Position numbers and translations under genes: made by a program. Below are positions 9,546 to 18,931 of a stretch of DNA of 64,000 nt, in pieces. The first letter of the stretch is position 1; each line of letters starts with the position of its first letter. Below the pieces are notes generated by a model. It was given only the letters and a program-made list of their open reading frames with translations. It searched no databases and was not told the DNA's origin. The DNA is from Legionella qingyii. GTDB lineage: Bacteria; Pseudomonadota; Gammaproteobacteria; Legionellales; Legionellaceae. The DNA lies in assembly GCF_003184185.1 (NCBI RefSeq), contig NZ_QHJG01000022.1, forward strand, positions 1 through 64,000, read 5' to 3'.

Positions 9546-10277
9546 ATGGGCAAAAAGAATAAGCAGTCAACTTCATTTGCAGGAAAAAACAATTTTGATA
9601 TTCCTCCAGGATTAGTTGCTCAAAGAAGGGCGCAATTAATTGCCGCCAGAGAACAATCTAGATTAACATCAGTGACATTCATTGATCCGGATACAAATAA
9701 TACTCATACGAAACCACTTAGTCATCTTACCAAATCAAGACCCCAAATAAAGCATAAAAATCCTTCACGGACACGGCGCAAACTCAATGCATCATCGCAC
9801 GATTTTTTAAAAAAAAATGAGCAAATAACAGGTTGTGCAACAGATATAAACTTAACTGTAGACTGGCTTAAAGAGTTGAAAAATACCATATCGGGTGCAT
9901 GGATTGCTTATAGTAATTACTATAAACTGGGTATCAACACCCGCCAACCTAATGGATGGTTTAGTTGGTGGCGCCATACCGAGGATGGACAAATAAGAGC
10001 GGAAAAGATCAACAATGAAGCAGAAGCTAGCGATAATACTGATATAATTATGAAGCAGATGGAGCAATTTTTTGAGGACCCTTCTACCCGCTATGAAAAC
10101 CACTCTTTTGCCACTTATTTATTTGAACAATTCAATCGTCTGTTAGAACGCCATGAATATAAACCACGGCAAGGAATAATTTATGATAAAAACTATTGGC
10201 ACACAATTGCCGAACAATTGCACCGGTTAATGGCCAAAGAGGCGTATAACCATAGCTCAGAAACACCAGTTCTGTGA
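9546..10277 (+). CDS. Hypothetical protein, basic N-terminus
   Basis: A 243-aa protein I do not recognise. The first 80 residues are rich in Lys, Arg, Gln and Thr (MGKKNKQSTSFAGKNN...HKNPSRTRRKLN) and probably unstructured. The rest is more globular, with a Trp-rich stretch NGWFSWWRHTEDG and helices to the end. There is no signal peptide or membrane segment. AAGGAATTATA precedes the ATG. It lies 28 bp upstream of the SerB-like phosphatase gene, so it may be the first gene of that operon. A secreted effector is possible but nothing in the sequence proves it. Confidence 0.75.
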   Translation: MGKKNKQSTSFAGKNNFDIPPGLVAQRRAQLIAAREQSRLTSVTFIDPDTNNTHTKPLSHLTKSRPQIKHKNPSRTRRKLNASSHDFLKKNEQITGCATDINLTVDWLKELKNTISGAWIAYSNYYKLGINTRQPNGWFSWWRHTEDGQIRAEKINNEAEASDNTDIIMKQMEQFFEDPSTRYENHSFATYLFEQFNRLLERHEYKPRQGIIYDKNYWHTIAEQLHRLMAKEAYNHSSETPVL

Positions 10278-10305
10278 ATCTCAATTTAAAAATAGGGGCA
10301 ATTAC

Positions 10306-11100
10306 ATGCATCATCAGAATCCCTGGGCTATAAATACCCCCATTAATACTTTTTTCTTTGATTGTGATGGTACCCTATCCCTTATTGAGGGCATTAATGA
10401 ATTAGCAACGATAAACGGGGTCGCAGAGCAAGTACATCAGATTACTGCACGCTGTATGGGCAAAACGGGTATGACTACCAGTGATTATCGCCAGCGCTTG
10501 GATTATGTCCAACCCACTCGAAAACAAATAGAAGAGTTATCGGAATGCTACAGACAACATATTGCTCCCGGAGCACAAGAACTCATTCAGCTATTACACA
10601 GTTTGAATAAAAAAATCTATATTATTTCTGCTGGGATTAAACTGGCAGTGGTTCAGTTTGCCCAAACTTTAGGAATTCCTGCAACTAATGTGCTCGCAGT
10701 AGATGTGTATTTTGATGAGCAAGGTAATTATCAAGGATTTGATGAACAAAGCAATATGACCCAAGGCAATGGTAAAACGATAGAAATTGCCTCAGTACTC
10801 AAACCCGATGAACGCTCTTTATTGATAGGTGATGGCGTAAGTGACTGGGAAGCTCGAGAAATAGTAACACGATTTATTGGTTTTGCAGGCCTAAATCCTA
10901 AGGAATGGGTGAAAAATCACTCTGATTTTTATATCAGCAATTCAAGTTTTTACCCGATAATCCCTTTAGGGCTAACTCAGAATGAGTTGAAAAAATTGCC
11001 TTCACAATATTATGCTTATTATGAACAGGGGCTTGCTGAAATTTATAACTCTGTTGTTCTGATCAAGGGAGATGACCATGTTTATCATTCAAGTTCTTGA
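10306..11100 (+). CDS. HAD-family phosphatase, phosphoserine phosphatase (SerB)-like
   Basis: A haloacid dehalogenase superfamily phosphatase of 264 aa. Motif I is FFDCDGTLS with the nucleophile Asp and acid/base Asp, motif II is IIISAG-like (YIISAGIKLAVVQ), and motif IV is LLIGDGVSDWEA. The helical cap after motif I, with GITELATINGVAEQV-like sequence, resembles SerB. The product would be serine if the substrate is phosphoserine. The next gene, a SerA-like dehydrogenase, overlaps its 3' end, which supports a role in a serine-type pathway, but no serC is nearby. Another phospho-hydroxyacid substrate is possible. Confidence 0.82.
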   Translation: MHHQNPWAINTPINTFFFDCDGTLSLIEGINELATINGVAEQVHQITARCMGKTGMTTSDYRQRLDYVQPTRKQIEELSECYRQHIAPGAQELIQLLHSLNKKIYIISAGIKLAVVQFAQTLGIPATNVLAVDVYFDEQGNYQGFDEQSNMTQGNGKTIEIASVLKPDERSLLIGDGVSDWEAREIVTRFIGFAGLNPKEWVKNHSDFYISNSSFYPIIPLGLTQNELKKLPSQYYAYYEQGLAEIYNSVVLIKGDDHVYHSSS

Positions 11101-12277
11101 TAATATATCGCCACAGGGCTTGAGTTTGTTTCATCCTGACATTTATCAACTAGGCCTTAACCCAGTTGAGCCTGATGCCATTCTTGTGCGCTCCCATAAA
11201 TTACATAATCATCAATTTTCAAAAAGATTAAAGGCGGTAGCACGAGCCGGAACCGGTATTGATAATATCCCTGTTGATGTACTTACGAATATGGGTATTC
11301 CGGTATTTTATGCTCCCGGAGCAAATGCCAATGCAGTAAAAGAATTGGTGATGGCTGCCATGATAATGGGTTATAGACATTTAGATGAAACCCGCTCCTT
11401 TATTACTGAACTGTCAAAAGAGGAGGAGCATTTATTCAATCAAGAAATCGAAACTAAAAAAAAGAAATTTATTGGCCATGAAATTTCAGGTAAAACTTTG
11501 GGGGTCATAGGCTTAGGTAATATAGGCGTCAAAGTAGCTAATGCTGGGCTGGCTTTAGGAATGAAGGTATTGGGTTTTGATACGAATATGACTTTGACTA
11601 ATGCTCTGGCTTTGATGCCTGGAGTTGAAAAAGTTATGGAAATGAATGTATTACTTGCTCATGCAGATATTATTACCCTACATATCCCTTTAAATTCAGC
11701 TACAACTCATTTAATTAATGAAGAAAATATTACCTTGGTTAAACCCCATATGCTGTTACTCAATTTTTCGCGCGAACAAATAGTCAGTGAAGCTGCGATT
11801 TTGCAACAATTAAATAACCAGCAAATCATGGGATATATTACAGATTTCCCAACAGTTAATTTGGCCGGTCATCCCAATGTTTTGTCCTTCCCCCATTTGG
11901 GAGCAAGTACTCAGGAAGCAGAACAAAGCGCTGCAGAAATGGTCATTCGCAATATTTGTAATTATTTAGAACATGGCATCATCGAATATTCTGTTAATTT
12001 TCCTAATATATCCCTCTCAGCAACTCAAGTACCGAATTGTTACCGTATATTAATTATCAACAAAAATGCCCCAGGAGCGATGGGGAAAATCACCCAAAAT
12101 ATATCAAAACTAAACTACAACATTGAACAAATGGAAAATAAATCACGTGGGGCAATTGCTGTGAACCTGATTGATATATCGGGACCTAAAGAATCATTAA
12201 CCCAACTTTGTGAACAATTAAGACACATTTCAAGTATAATAGATGTACGACTGGTTTCTAACGCCCATAAACAATAA
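11078..12277 (+). CDS. D-3-phosphoglycerate dehydrogenase-like protein (SerA-like)
   Basis: An NAD-dependent D-2-hydroxyacid dehydrogenase of about 399 aa with a C-terminal ACT domain, like 3-phosphoglycerate dehydrogenase. The substrate-binding block ARAGTGIDNIPVD is near residue 60. The Rossmann motif GLGNIG follows GKTLGVI, and FPHLGAST carries the catalytic His. The final 80 residues (YRILIINKNAPGAMGKI...) resemble a serine-sensing ACT domain. The ATG at 11078 is preferred over that at 11072 because GGGAG then has normal spacing. It overlaps the phosphatase gene by 23 bases, which points to translational coupling and a shared pathway. Confidence 0.87.
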   Translation: MFIIQVLDNISPQGLSLFHPDIYQLGLNPVEPDAILVRSHKLHNHQFSKRLKAVARAGTGIDNIPVDVLTNMGIPVFYAPGANANAVKELVMAAMIMGYRHLDETRSFITELSKEEEHLFNQEIETKKKKFIGHEISGKTLGVIGLGNIGVKVANAGLALGMKVLGFDTNMTLTNALALMPGVEKVMEMNVLLAHADIITLHIPLNSATTHLINEENITLVKPHMLLLNFSREQIVSEAAILQQLNNQQIMGYITDFPTVNLAGHPNVLSFPHLGASTQEAEQSAAEMVIRNICNYLEHGIIEYSVNFPNISLSATQVPNCYRILIINKNAPGAMGKITQNISKLNYNIEQMENKSRGAIAVNLIDISGPKESLTQLCEQLRHISSIIDVRLVSNAHKQ

Positions 12278-12373
12278 AAAAAGCGTTTTTTTGAAAAATC
12301 CAGATTTCTTTACTACACTTCTATATGTTCTTCCCTTATTTATATTGTTTTTTTTATTTTAATCAGGATTGCT

Positions 12374-13120
12374 GTGCATAATATCGAGTTACTCGCCATT
12401 CGTGATCATAAAACAAATGGCATGGCGGTTTGTTTAAAGCCCAAAATTCCTTATATTATTACCCCATCTCTCGTTCATGAGATTCGTAAGTTGCAAAATA
12501 AAATAGCAGAGCAGTATTACGCACAACCATGGGATGGAGTTTACTACCTTCTTTGGTATTTACATTTCGATACAACACCATGGAAAGGACTCGACTTTCA
12601 ATTTATTCACGAAGCATTAATAAATCATCATGAACATAAAATAGAAATCTACATTGAACGAGTATTTGAATTGCTTTTTATCAATTATGTAGGCCTGGGC
12701 CTCCCCTTAATTAACTGCTCTTTTATAAACAGAAAACTAAGCGGCATTTCGCAAGATTTTTTCTATTTAAATCGAATAAACTTCATAAAACGATATAAAG
12801 ATCTGAATTGCTCCAACTATAATAAACTACCTTTTAGTAAATTGAATTTTAATCCTGAAATAAAGAAGGCATCATTTCCCCTTGAAATTTATACTCGCAA
12901 TAATTTTTATGCTTTTGATGCTATTGATTTGAATTCAATGAAAAAAATTCTTCACTCGCATGAATATTTACCAATACCACAGTCCCAACAAAATGAAATA
13001 AGACTCACTTTCAATCAAATAAGCCAGCAAACAATTGAAAGAATTTATCAATTGGCCTCAGAAAACATCAATTTAATCAAACGATTTTCCTTGATCCAAT
13101 CAGTAGCTAGCCAAAAGTAA
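12374..13120 (+). CDS. Hypothetical protein
   Basis: A 248-aa soluble protein without a family I can name. It is rich in aromatic residues, Asn and Ile (WDGVYYLLWYLHFDTTPWKGLDFQF) and has no signal peptide or clear membrane span. The likely start is GTG at 12374, with AGGA five bases before it. It sits 96 bp downstream of the SerA-like gene and 102 bp upstream of queE, all on the plus strand. An AT-rich gap with a possible promoter separates it from queE, so operon membership is uncertain. Confidence 0.65.
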   Translation: MHNIELLAIRDHKTNGMAVCLKPKIPYIITPSLVHEIRKLQNKIAEQYYAQPWDGVYYLLWYLHFDTTPWKGLDFQFIHEALINHHEHKIEIYIERVFELLFINYVGLGLPLINCSFINRKLSGISQDFFYLNRINFIKRYKDLNCSNYNKLPFSKLNFNPEIKKASFPLEIYTRNNFYAFDAIDLNSMKKILHSHEYLPIPQSQQNEIRLTFNQISQQTIERIYQLASENINLIKRFSLIQSVASQK

Positions 13121-13160
13121 CCACGCAATACAACTATAAAATAAAAATAAATAGCAAGTG

Positions 13161-13189
13161 CTAACATTTTAAATGCAATGGAGTATAAT
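13161..13189 (+). promoter_or_regulatory. Probable sigma-70 promoter for queE
   Basis: A consensus -10 box TATAAT at 13184-13189 is preceded, 17 bases upstream, by CTAACA (four of six matches to TTGACA). It lies 33 bp ahead of the queE start. Confidence 0.5.
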
Positions 13190-13222
13190 ATGTAAAAATT
13201 TTATACACGCCAGGGTAAATCA

Positions 13223-14098
13223 ATGTTCGGCCTGAACGAAAAAGTAGGAAAATCCTTTTTTAAAACAGCAAATCCAGGTGAACTTTTTGTTACCAGTCGT
13301 TTTTTTACCATACAGGGAGAAGGGCCTTTTCGTGGTCATCCTGCCTATTTTATTCGTCTAGCCAAATGTAATTTAGCATGTTCTTTTTGTGATACTTACT
13401 TTGACGTTGGTGAATGGAGAAGTTTTTCCTCTTTATTGGAGGAAGCAGATAACCTAATTGATGCTTTTTTTCAGAATCGGAGTCTCTCTACCCCCTCCTG
13501 GGCCCAGGGTCTGGCAAAAAAAATAATTTTAGTCATTACTGGTGGGGAACCCTCATTACAACAAAATTTATCTGCCTTTTTAGAGGAAGCCCAACCGTAT
13601 TTCCAATATACTCAAATTGAATCGAACGGTATTTCTATTTTATCTGACCTTCCAAAAAGCACGATATTAGTAGTTAGTCCCAAATGCCTGGAAAAAAATG
13701 GGCGAACGATTCGATACTTGGAACCCAATGCAAAAATGTTGGAACGAGCTGATTATTTGAAGTTTGTCATGTCAGCCCCCGAAGAAGATCAATACAAACC
13801 CTATAGCGAAGTACCGGCATGGGCACATGAATGGGCTGAAAAAACGAATAAACAGGTGTTTGTGAGTCCCATGAATAGATACCAAAAAGAACCGCAACGT
13901 GTTCGCGCCATTCGAGATAAAGGACAGGATTTGACTTTGGCAGAACGTTCTGAAATCAATGAAGTGGTCAGCTTTTGGGAGCCAGGTCTTTTAGATCTGG
14001 AAAAAAATCAACGTAATCACGAATATGCAGCAGAATATTGTATGAAATATGGATTTATTCTTAATTTACAAATCCATCTATTTGCAAGCTTGCCGTAA
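13223..14098 (+). CDS. queE: 7-carboxy-7-deazaguanine synthase QueE
   Basis: A radical S-adenosylmethionine enzyme that converts 6-carboxytetrahydropterin to 7-carboxy-7-deazaguanine on the way to preQ0 and queuosine. FFTIQGEGPFRGHPA is the QueE entry motif. The cluster-binding C-x3-C-x2-C is in KCNLACSFCDTYFD. VITGGEPSLQ, QIESNG, SPKC and the terminal NLQIHLF complete the set. At 291 aa it is longer than the usual 210-240 aa, with an insertion after the cysteine motif, as in some phage-type QueE proteins. No other que genes are in the window, so it is an orphan here. Confidence 0.88.
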   Translation: MFGLNEKVGKSFFKTANPGELFVTSRFFTIQGEGPFRGHPAYFIRLAKCNLACSFCDTYFDVGEWRSFSSLLEEADNLIDAFFQNRSLSTPSWAQGLAKKIILVITGGEPSLQQNLSAFLEEAQPYFQYTQIESNGISILSDLPKSTILVVSPKCLEKNGRTIRYLEPNAKMLERADYLKFVMSAPEEDQYKPYSEVPAWAHEWAEKTNKQVFVSPMNRYQKEPQRVRAIRDKGQDLTLAERSEINEVVSFWEPGLLDLEKNQRNHEYAAEYCMKYGFILNLQIHLFASLP

Positions 14099-14143
14099 AT
14101 AAGTTAATGAACATGTGTCTTGCTACATCCCATACCTTCTTGC

Positions 14144-14168
14144 TTGTGTTATCACTGAGATAACACAA
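14144..14168. terminator. Perfect 10-bp hairpin after queE
   Basis: TTGTGTTATC and GATAACACAA are exact complements around a five-base loop, 46 bp after the queE stop. No T-run follows, so a rho-independent terminator is plausible but not certain. Confidence 0.4.
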
Positions 14169-14171
14169 CTA

Positions 14172-14245
14172 CAGGACTTACGAAAACCCCAAGGTCGAGG
14201 CAAAAAATGTTTTTAACGAAGAGATTGGGTTTTTCGTAAGTCCTG
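14172..14245. repeat. CAGGACTT-type palindromic repeat, copy B (complete)
   Basis: A 74-bp element with near-perfect terminal inverted repeats, CAGGACTTACGAAAACCC at one end and GGGTTTTTCGTAAGTCCTG at the other. Its interior AAGGTCGAGGCAAAAAATG is identical to copy A at the window start. Its right half resembles copy C at 46549-46649. Confidence 0.8.
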
Positions 14246-14279
14246 AACTATAAAAGGCAGCTTATTATTTAATAATAGA

Positions 14280-14443
14280 TGTTCTACGTATTGCGCTTTA
14301 GGTCTGAGAGATGGTCACCAAAAGCGCCTCCCTCTCAGGGTCAGAACACGGGGCGTAGGCTAAGATTAATAACTTAATAGAAGGTAGCAGAACTCAGAAA
14401 TTTTCTATATAAGTATGAATAAACCCGGTTTTTGCTACGCCCC
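14280..14443. ncRNA. Candidate structured RNA
   Basis: A gene-free stretch with several exact complementary pairs: TGTTCT 14280-14285 with AGAACA 14343-14348, GCGCTTT 14293-14299 with AAAGCGC 14321-14327, CTGAGAG 14304-14310 with CTCTCAG 14332-14338, and GGGGCGTAG 14350-14358 with CTACGCCCC 14435-14443. The second and third pairs cross, giving either a pseudoknot or two alternative folds. GC-rich patches in AT-rich surroundings support conserved structure. I recognise no known RNA family. Strand and ends are unknown, and other readings, such as a decayed mobile element, remain open. Confidence 0.35.
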
Positions 14444-14469
14444 ACCCAGCCACAATTCATAGCCAATAA

Positions 14470-14658
14470 TTAATCAGAACATACCATATCGTGACCACAA
14501 CATGTTGGTGATTTAATTTGCCCACATCTATTAGGACATTTCGCTACTTGAACCATACCATCGTTCGTCTTGACAACATCGTTAACCAATGGTGAATTAC
14601 ATTTGCTGCACGTTAAGTTTTTCACGCCCATTCCACATTTATGACATTTGTATTCCAT
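14470..14658 (-). CDS. Small zinc-ribbon protein
   Basis: A 62-aa protein with four metal-binding Cys groups: CHKC, CSKC, CPNRC and CCGH. They imply one or two zinc ribbons. It starts MEYKCHKCGM at 14658, where AAGGAGGAG gives an excellent ribosome site; a longer in-frame start at 14700 lacks one. Such small ribbons may bind nucleic acid or act as metal-bound scaffolds, and the function here is unknown. It lies downstream of, and on the same strand as, the DUF523 gene. Confidence 0.75.
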   Translation of the reverse strand: MEYKCHKCGMGVKNLTCSKCNSPLVNDVVKTNDGMVQVAKCPNRCGQIKSPTCCGHDMVCSD

Positions 14659-14726
14659 TACAACTCCTCCTTGAAAATAAATTTCTTTCAATATAGACAC
14701 AAATTATGAACTTGTATTCCTGAGGT

Positions 14727-15218
14727 TTACCCTAATGCAGTTGCGACACGAAATGCCTCATCAATATGATTTTCATCAAATACCTGAACACCGTGTTCCA
14801 TTAATAGCGCGGCAGTAACACCTGCACCTTTTATTAATGTGCGAGTAAAAGTTCCATCATAAATCTCACTTAACCCACAAGAAGGGCTTCTCGCCTTTAA
14901 AATAGCAACACGTATGTGATATTTTTTTACAAGCTCAAGTGCTTTTTGCGCCCCTTGAAGAAAAAAATCAGTCACATCCTGATTGCTATTTGTTTTGACT
15001 AAAGCATTTTTCTTTAATACATCAGCACCCGATTTTTTACCCTGAATCTCAGCAGGAGGTCTTGGTGTAGGTAGCCCACCAGCCATTTCCGGACAAATGG
15101 TAATTATGTTTCCTTCCTTAAACCATTGCTGCAAAAGTGGATGGCTTTGCAAGCAATCTCCCCCATCATAACGAACTTTTTGACCAAGAAGACAAGCGCT
15201 CATGAGTACTTTAGGCAT
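14727..15218 (-). CDS. DUF523 family protein
   Basis: A 163-aa protein of the conserved DUF523 family, beginning KVLMSACLLGQKVRYDGGDC. It keeps the family's CPEMAGGLPTPRPPAEI segment and the ARSPSCG motif, both with conserved cysteines. The family is widespread in bacteria and has no firmly established function. At 163 aa it is a stand-alone DUF523 domain, without the DUF1722 extension seen in longer relatives. The gene is complete. Confidence 0.85.
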   Translation of the reverse strand: MPKVLMSACLLGQKVRYDGGDCLQSHPLLQQWFKEGNIITICPEMAGGLPTPRPPAEIQGKKSGADVLKKNALVKTNSNQDVTDFFLQGAQKALELVKKYHIRVAILKARSPSCGLSEIYDGTFTRTLIKGAGVTAALLMEHGVQVFDENHIDEAFRVATALG

Positions 15219-15292
15219 AAAAATTTTTGTATCAATTAAATCACATCAATAACCAGACTATAGTTTATAGAATGTATTGAAACAAGGCTATT

Positions 15293-17527
15293 TTAAAGCA
15301 TGGCTCTTCGTAATCTGAGGGCATTAATAATCACCGAAACAGAGCTTAATGCCATTGCAGTTGCAGCGATAATAGGATTGAGCAGCAATCCGGTTACTGG
15401 ATACAATACTCCTGCAGCCAGCGGAACTCCTAATCCGTTATAAATAAAGGCAAAGAATAAATTCTGGCGTATGTTACTCATTGTTGCCCGAGACAGGTGG
15501 TAGGCTTTAACGATTCCATTCAAATCACCATGGAGTAGAGTAATACCCGCACTCTCAATTGCTACATCAGTACCTGTACCCATTGCAATACCAATATCCG
15601 CTATTGCCAAAGCTGGAGCATCATTCACCCCATCCCCTGCCATTGCCACAATAAAGCCTTTCTCTTTGAGCTCACTAACTACGCGACGCTTATCCTCGGG
15701 CATAATTTCAGCAATCACATTATTGATACCCAACCGACTCGCCACTGACTCTGCGGTTTTTTGACTGTCTCCAGTGAGCATATAGACCTCAATCCCATTT
15801 TTTTGCAACTCAAGTATGGCTTCAGGTGTGCTCGATTTAATAGGATCCTCAACTGACAGAAGCGCCACCGTTTCACCTGCGATAGCCAGAAACATCACGG
15901 TTGCTCCTTCGGCACGTAACTCATCTGCACGCTCAATAAGTGAGGGATTATTTGTCCCATATTCTCGCATCAATTGCAGATTCCCAAGCGCAATTTTTAA
16001 ACCATCGATCTTGCCAATAACTCCTTTTCCCGAAACTGCTTCAAAATCTGATACTGCTGCAAGTGATAATTGTTTCTCTTTTGCTGCAGTCATAATTGCA
16101 TTGGCAAGAGGATGTTCACTTTGCTGTTCTAGTGCAGCCGCTAGAGCGAGTATTTCATCAGCTTCAAACTCTTTTTCTGTGATAATTTGGGTTAATTTAG
16201 GGTGACCAAGGGTCAGAGTACCCGTTTTATCAACAACAAGAATTTTCACTTGCTCCATTTGTTCCAATGCCACTGCATTTTTAACTAATACACCATTCTG
16301 CGCACCTTTGCCGACAGCAACCATAATGGACATGGGGGTGGCTAATCCTAGAGCACAAGGACAGGCAATAATCAGCACTGAAACCGCTGCAAGTAAACCA
16401 TAGCTGAACGCAGGTTGCGGGCCCAGGAAGAACCAAGCGATGAAAGCAACTACAGCAATCAAAATTACCGCAGGCACAAACCAACCAGAAACTGTATCGG
16501 CCAGTCGTTGAATAGGAGCTCGGCTGCGTTGCGCTTCACTGACCATATGTACAATGTGTGCTAGCATGGTATCGCTGCCAACATGCTCTGCCTTCATTAT
16601 AAAACTGCCATTCTGGTTTATTGTGGCTCCAATCACTTTTGAGCCCACATTTTTACTGATTGGCATCGATTCCCCAGTAACCATAGACTCATCGACAGTG
16701 CTGCGTCCTTCAAACACCTCACCATCTACGGGTATTTTTTCTCCAGGTCGAACACGGAGCTTATCCCCAACCTGGACTTGATCCAAGGTTACTTCCTCCT
16801 CATTACCTTTTGGATCAATTCGACGCGCACTTTCAGGAACCAGGTTCAATAAAGCGCGAATAGCACCTCCTGTTTGTTCTCGTGCTTTTAATTCCAGCAC
16901 TTGACCTAGCAGAACCAAAGTGGTGATGACTGCAGCTGCTTCAAAATAAACGTTGATCATACCTTGATTCTGTAAGGCAGCAGGAAATAAACCGGGTAAT
17001 ACTAAGGCGATGGTACTGTAAACCCATGCAACACCTATCCCCATAGCAATAAGGGTGAACATGTTCAGTTGACGTGTTTTCAGTGAAATGAACGCGCGTT
17101 GGATAAAAGGAAAACCACACCATAAAACTACGGGGGTTGCGAATACAAATTGAATCCAGGCAGAACTATTTGCCAAGATAAAATCATGAAACACATGTCC
17201 ACCCATTTCTAATACAAATACAGGTATACTCAGAATAAGTGCTAACCAAAACCGATGCTTCATGCTCTTGTATTCTGGATTTTCTTGTTCTGCGGAAACG
17301 CTTTCCGGTTCTAGGGCCATGCCACAAATGGGACAATTTCCGGGCGCGGATTGACGAATTTCTGGATGCATAGGACAAGTGTAAATTCCGGTCACAGTCC
17401 GATAACTATCCGGATAATCTGGCTGTCTTTGCATCTGATGATGTCGGTGACAGCCCTGATGTGCATTCATTGGTTCTGATGTTTTTTTTTGATGATGTGT
17501 GTGATCACAATGTCCATGTTGCATCAT
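15293..17527 (-). CDS. copA: Copper-translocating P1B-type ATPase
   Basis: An inner-membrane P-type ATPase of 744 aa that exports Cu(I). A His-rich N-terminus ([12 protein letters not shown]) is followed by a heavy-metal-binding domain [11 protein letters not shown]...[11 protein letters not shown] instead of the usual CxxC HMA domain. Eight membrane segments are expected, with the metal-transport CPC in [13 protein letters not shown]. Next come the phosphorylation motif [11 protein letters not shown], the HP motif SEHPLANAI, and hinge [10 protein letters not shown]. The first ATG pair (17527/17524) gives the family length. No CueR-type regulator is next to it. Together with helCBA and the cupredoxin it makes this region rich in copper handling. 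Confidence 0.92.
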   Translation of the reverse strand: MMQHGHCDHTHHQKKTSEPMNAHQGCHRHHQMQRQPDYPDSYRTVTGIYTCPMHPEIRQSAPGNCPICGMALEPESVSAEQENPEYKSMKHRFWLALILSIPVFVLEMGGHVFHDFILANSSAWIQFVFATPVVLWCGFPFIQRAFISLKTRQLNMFTLIAMGIGVAWVYSTIALVLPGLFPAALQNQGMINVYFEAAAVITTLVLLGQVLELKAREQTGGAIRALLNLVPESARRIDPKGNEEEVTLDQVQVGDKLRVRPGEKIPVDGEVFEGRSTVDESMVTGESMPISKNVGSKVIGATINQNGSFIMKAEHVGSDTMLAHIVHMVSEAQRSRAPIQRLADTVSGWFVPAVILIAVVAFIAWFFLGPQPAFSYGLLAAVSVLIIACPCALGLATPMSIMVAVGKGAQNGVLVKNAVALEQMEQVKILVVDKTGTLTLGHPKLTQIITEKEFEADEILALAAALEQQSEHPLANAIMTAAKEKQLSLAAVSDFEAVSGKGVIGKIDGLKIALGNLQLMREYGTNNPSLIERADELRAEGATVMFLAIAGETVALLSVEDPIKSSTPEAILELQKNGIEVYMLTGDSQKTAESVASRLGINNVIAEIMPEDKRRVVSELKEKGFIVAMAGDGVNDAPALAIADIGIAMGTGTDVAIESAGITLLHGDLNGIVKAYHLSRATMSNIRQNLFFAFIYNGLGVPLAAGVLYPVTGLLLNPIIAATAMALSSVSVIINALRLRRAML

Positions 17528-17578
17528 TGACTTATCCCTATTTTTGTTAGGTGAAACTCAATACATCACTTCAATCAA

Positions 17579-18859
17579 TCATGTTTTTTTAGCCAATTTT
17601 TCTTCCGTTTGCTGAACAATCTCCTCTAAAAAAAGATCAATAGAGGTTTTCTTGGTGTTGGCTAATTTTTCATACTTTACTGAACCCTCGACAAACTGAA
17701 ATATTCTATCAAAATTCCCTTTCTTCGCTTGAAAAGCGAAAGGTCCTATAATTTTATCAGCATCTTCTTTGATAGATACCCCATAAATATTAACAAGATT
17801 ATCTAAAAGTTCCTTGTAAGTAATTTTATAGAATTGGCATGGGCCAGTTAATGGAGCTGGAACATTAGGGTCCATCAAATAGACATAATCCGTTTCTTTT
17901 CCGCGCTCTGCCCCAACAATTAAAAGCGAATGGCTGCCTTCAATTGTTTTTTGAGGGCCTTGTTTCTTAGTATGAATTTGATATTTATCAGTACTGCTCT
18001 CAATGGTACATATTCCAGGAATAAATACGACACTAGGGGCTGTATAAATTACCATAGGACCGTACTCTTGAAGTATCTCCATGAGTCCATCAATCGGTTT
18101 TGAAGGATCCCACTCTGAACCCTCTAATTGATAGCATGATGCAGCCAGACGAACCACTGCCTGATGGTAGAAAGGAGCCATGAGCTCAGGGTTATCTTTA
18201 TTTAATTGTATATTATCACAATAATTTTCATGAGATTTTACCACTGATTTAATACATAACTCTAAATGATTTTGTATTGCAATTTCGGCATCAAAACCCG
18301 TTATATGTTTTAAACGGTCAAGCGTTTTTTCTGCTAATGCGACACAATCAACGTATTCCCGTTTATTGAGGTATTCTTCAAAATCATCATATTGATTATA
18401 CTTTTTGATATAATCATTACAAAATTCAATATAGGTTTCTATCTGTTGTTTTATTTTAGAAGTATCCATAGATAGGAACTTAAGGTCCTCCATATCCGCT
18501 TCCAACTTTTTAATGAAGTTTTTTATCACCTCTTGGGTAATATTCTTATCTTTTTGTTCTGCAATAAAGTCATCAAATTCTTCTGATAACAATTTGGCAG
18601 TGTTTTTATCGAATTCAATTTTATTTAATCCCCGACGATATTCTGAGAAAACTAACTCAATAAATCGTTCTTTTCCATGCTCTGGATCCCTATCATTTTT
18701 CCCAAAACGAAAGCGCAACGGATTTAGTGCATAGAGCGCACAAGTACCTCCTTTTTGAGCAGGTTGAGCTCTAAGTATATCAGGCTCACCTACATAACGT
18801 TTACCTCGAGGAACATCAAGTAATAAAGTATCGGCTGTTTTGATAAGAAAATTAGGCAT
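17579..18859 (-). CDS. Predicted papain-like (C39/C58-type) cysteine hydrolase, effector candidate
   Basis: I know no named homologue. A cysteine-protease-like triad can be drawn: Cys40 in AQKGGTCALYAL, His310 in EGSHSLLIVG and Asp330 in YLMDPNVP. The spacing motif (GGTC ... SHS ... DPN) is that of papain-fold enzymes such as C39 or YopT-like proteases. Between Cys and His lies a mainly helical, charged insert of about 250 residues. The acidic C-terminal tail (FLEEIVQQTEEKLAKKT) resembles Dot/Icm export signals. The gene starts 73 bp after the polyketide synthase stop on the same strand, so it may be transcribed with it. It could be an effector that lies there by chance, or a hydrolase or acyl-transfer enzyme acting on the polyketide. 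The ATG at 18859 is chosen over an upstream TTG. Confidence 0.6.
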   Translation of the reverse strand: MPNFLIKTADTLLLDVPRGKRYVGEPDILRAQPAQKGGTCALYALNPLRFRFGKNDRDPEHGKERFIELVFSEYRRGLNKIEFDKNTAKLLSEEFDDFIAEQKDKNITQEVIKNFIKKLEADMEDLKFLSMDTSKIKQQIETYIEFCNDYIKKYNQYDDFEEYLNKREYVDCVALAEKTLDRLKHITGFDAEIAIQNHLELCIKSVVKSHENYCDNIQLNKDNPELMAPFYHQAVVRLAASCYQLEGSEWDPSKPIDGLMEILQEYGPMVIYTAPSVVFIPGICTIESSTDKYQIHTKKQGPQKTIEGSHSLLIVGAERGKETDYVYLMDPNVPAPLTGPCQFYKITYKELLDNLVNIYGVSIKEDADKIIGPFAFQAKKGNFDRIFQFVEGSVKYEKLANTKKTSIDLFLEEIVQQTEEKLAKKT

Positions 18860-18931
18860 AATAATTAACTCAAACAAAGATCTTATGTATAATTATTATA
18901 CAGATTGATTGCATTGGTTTCAACTACTGTA

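Noticed and set aside
12281..12297. A7-GCG-T7 after the SerA-like gene as a terminator
   Set aside because: An A/T-only stem with a three-base loop is too weak to count as a hairpin terminator.
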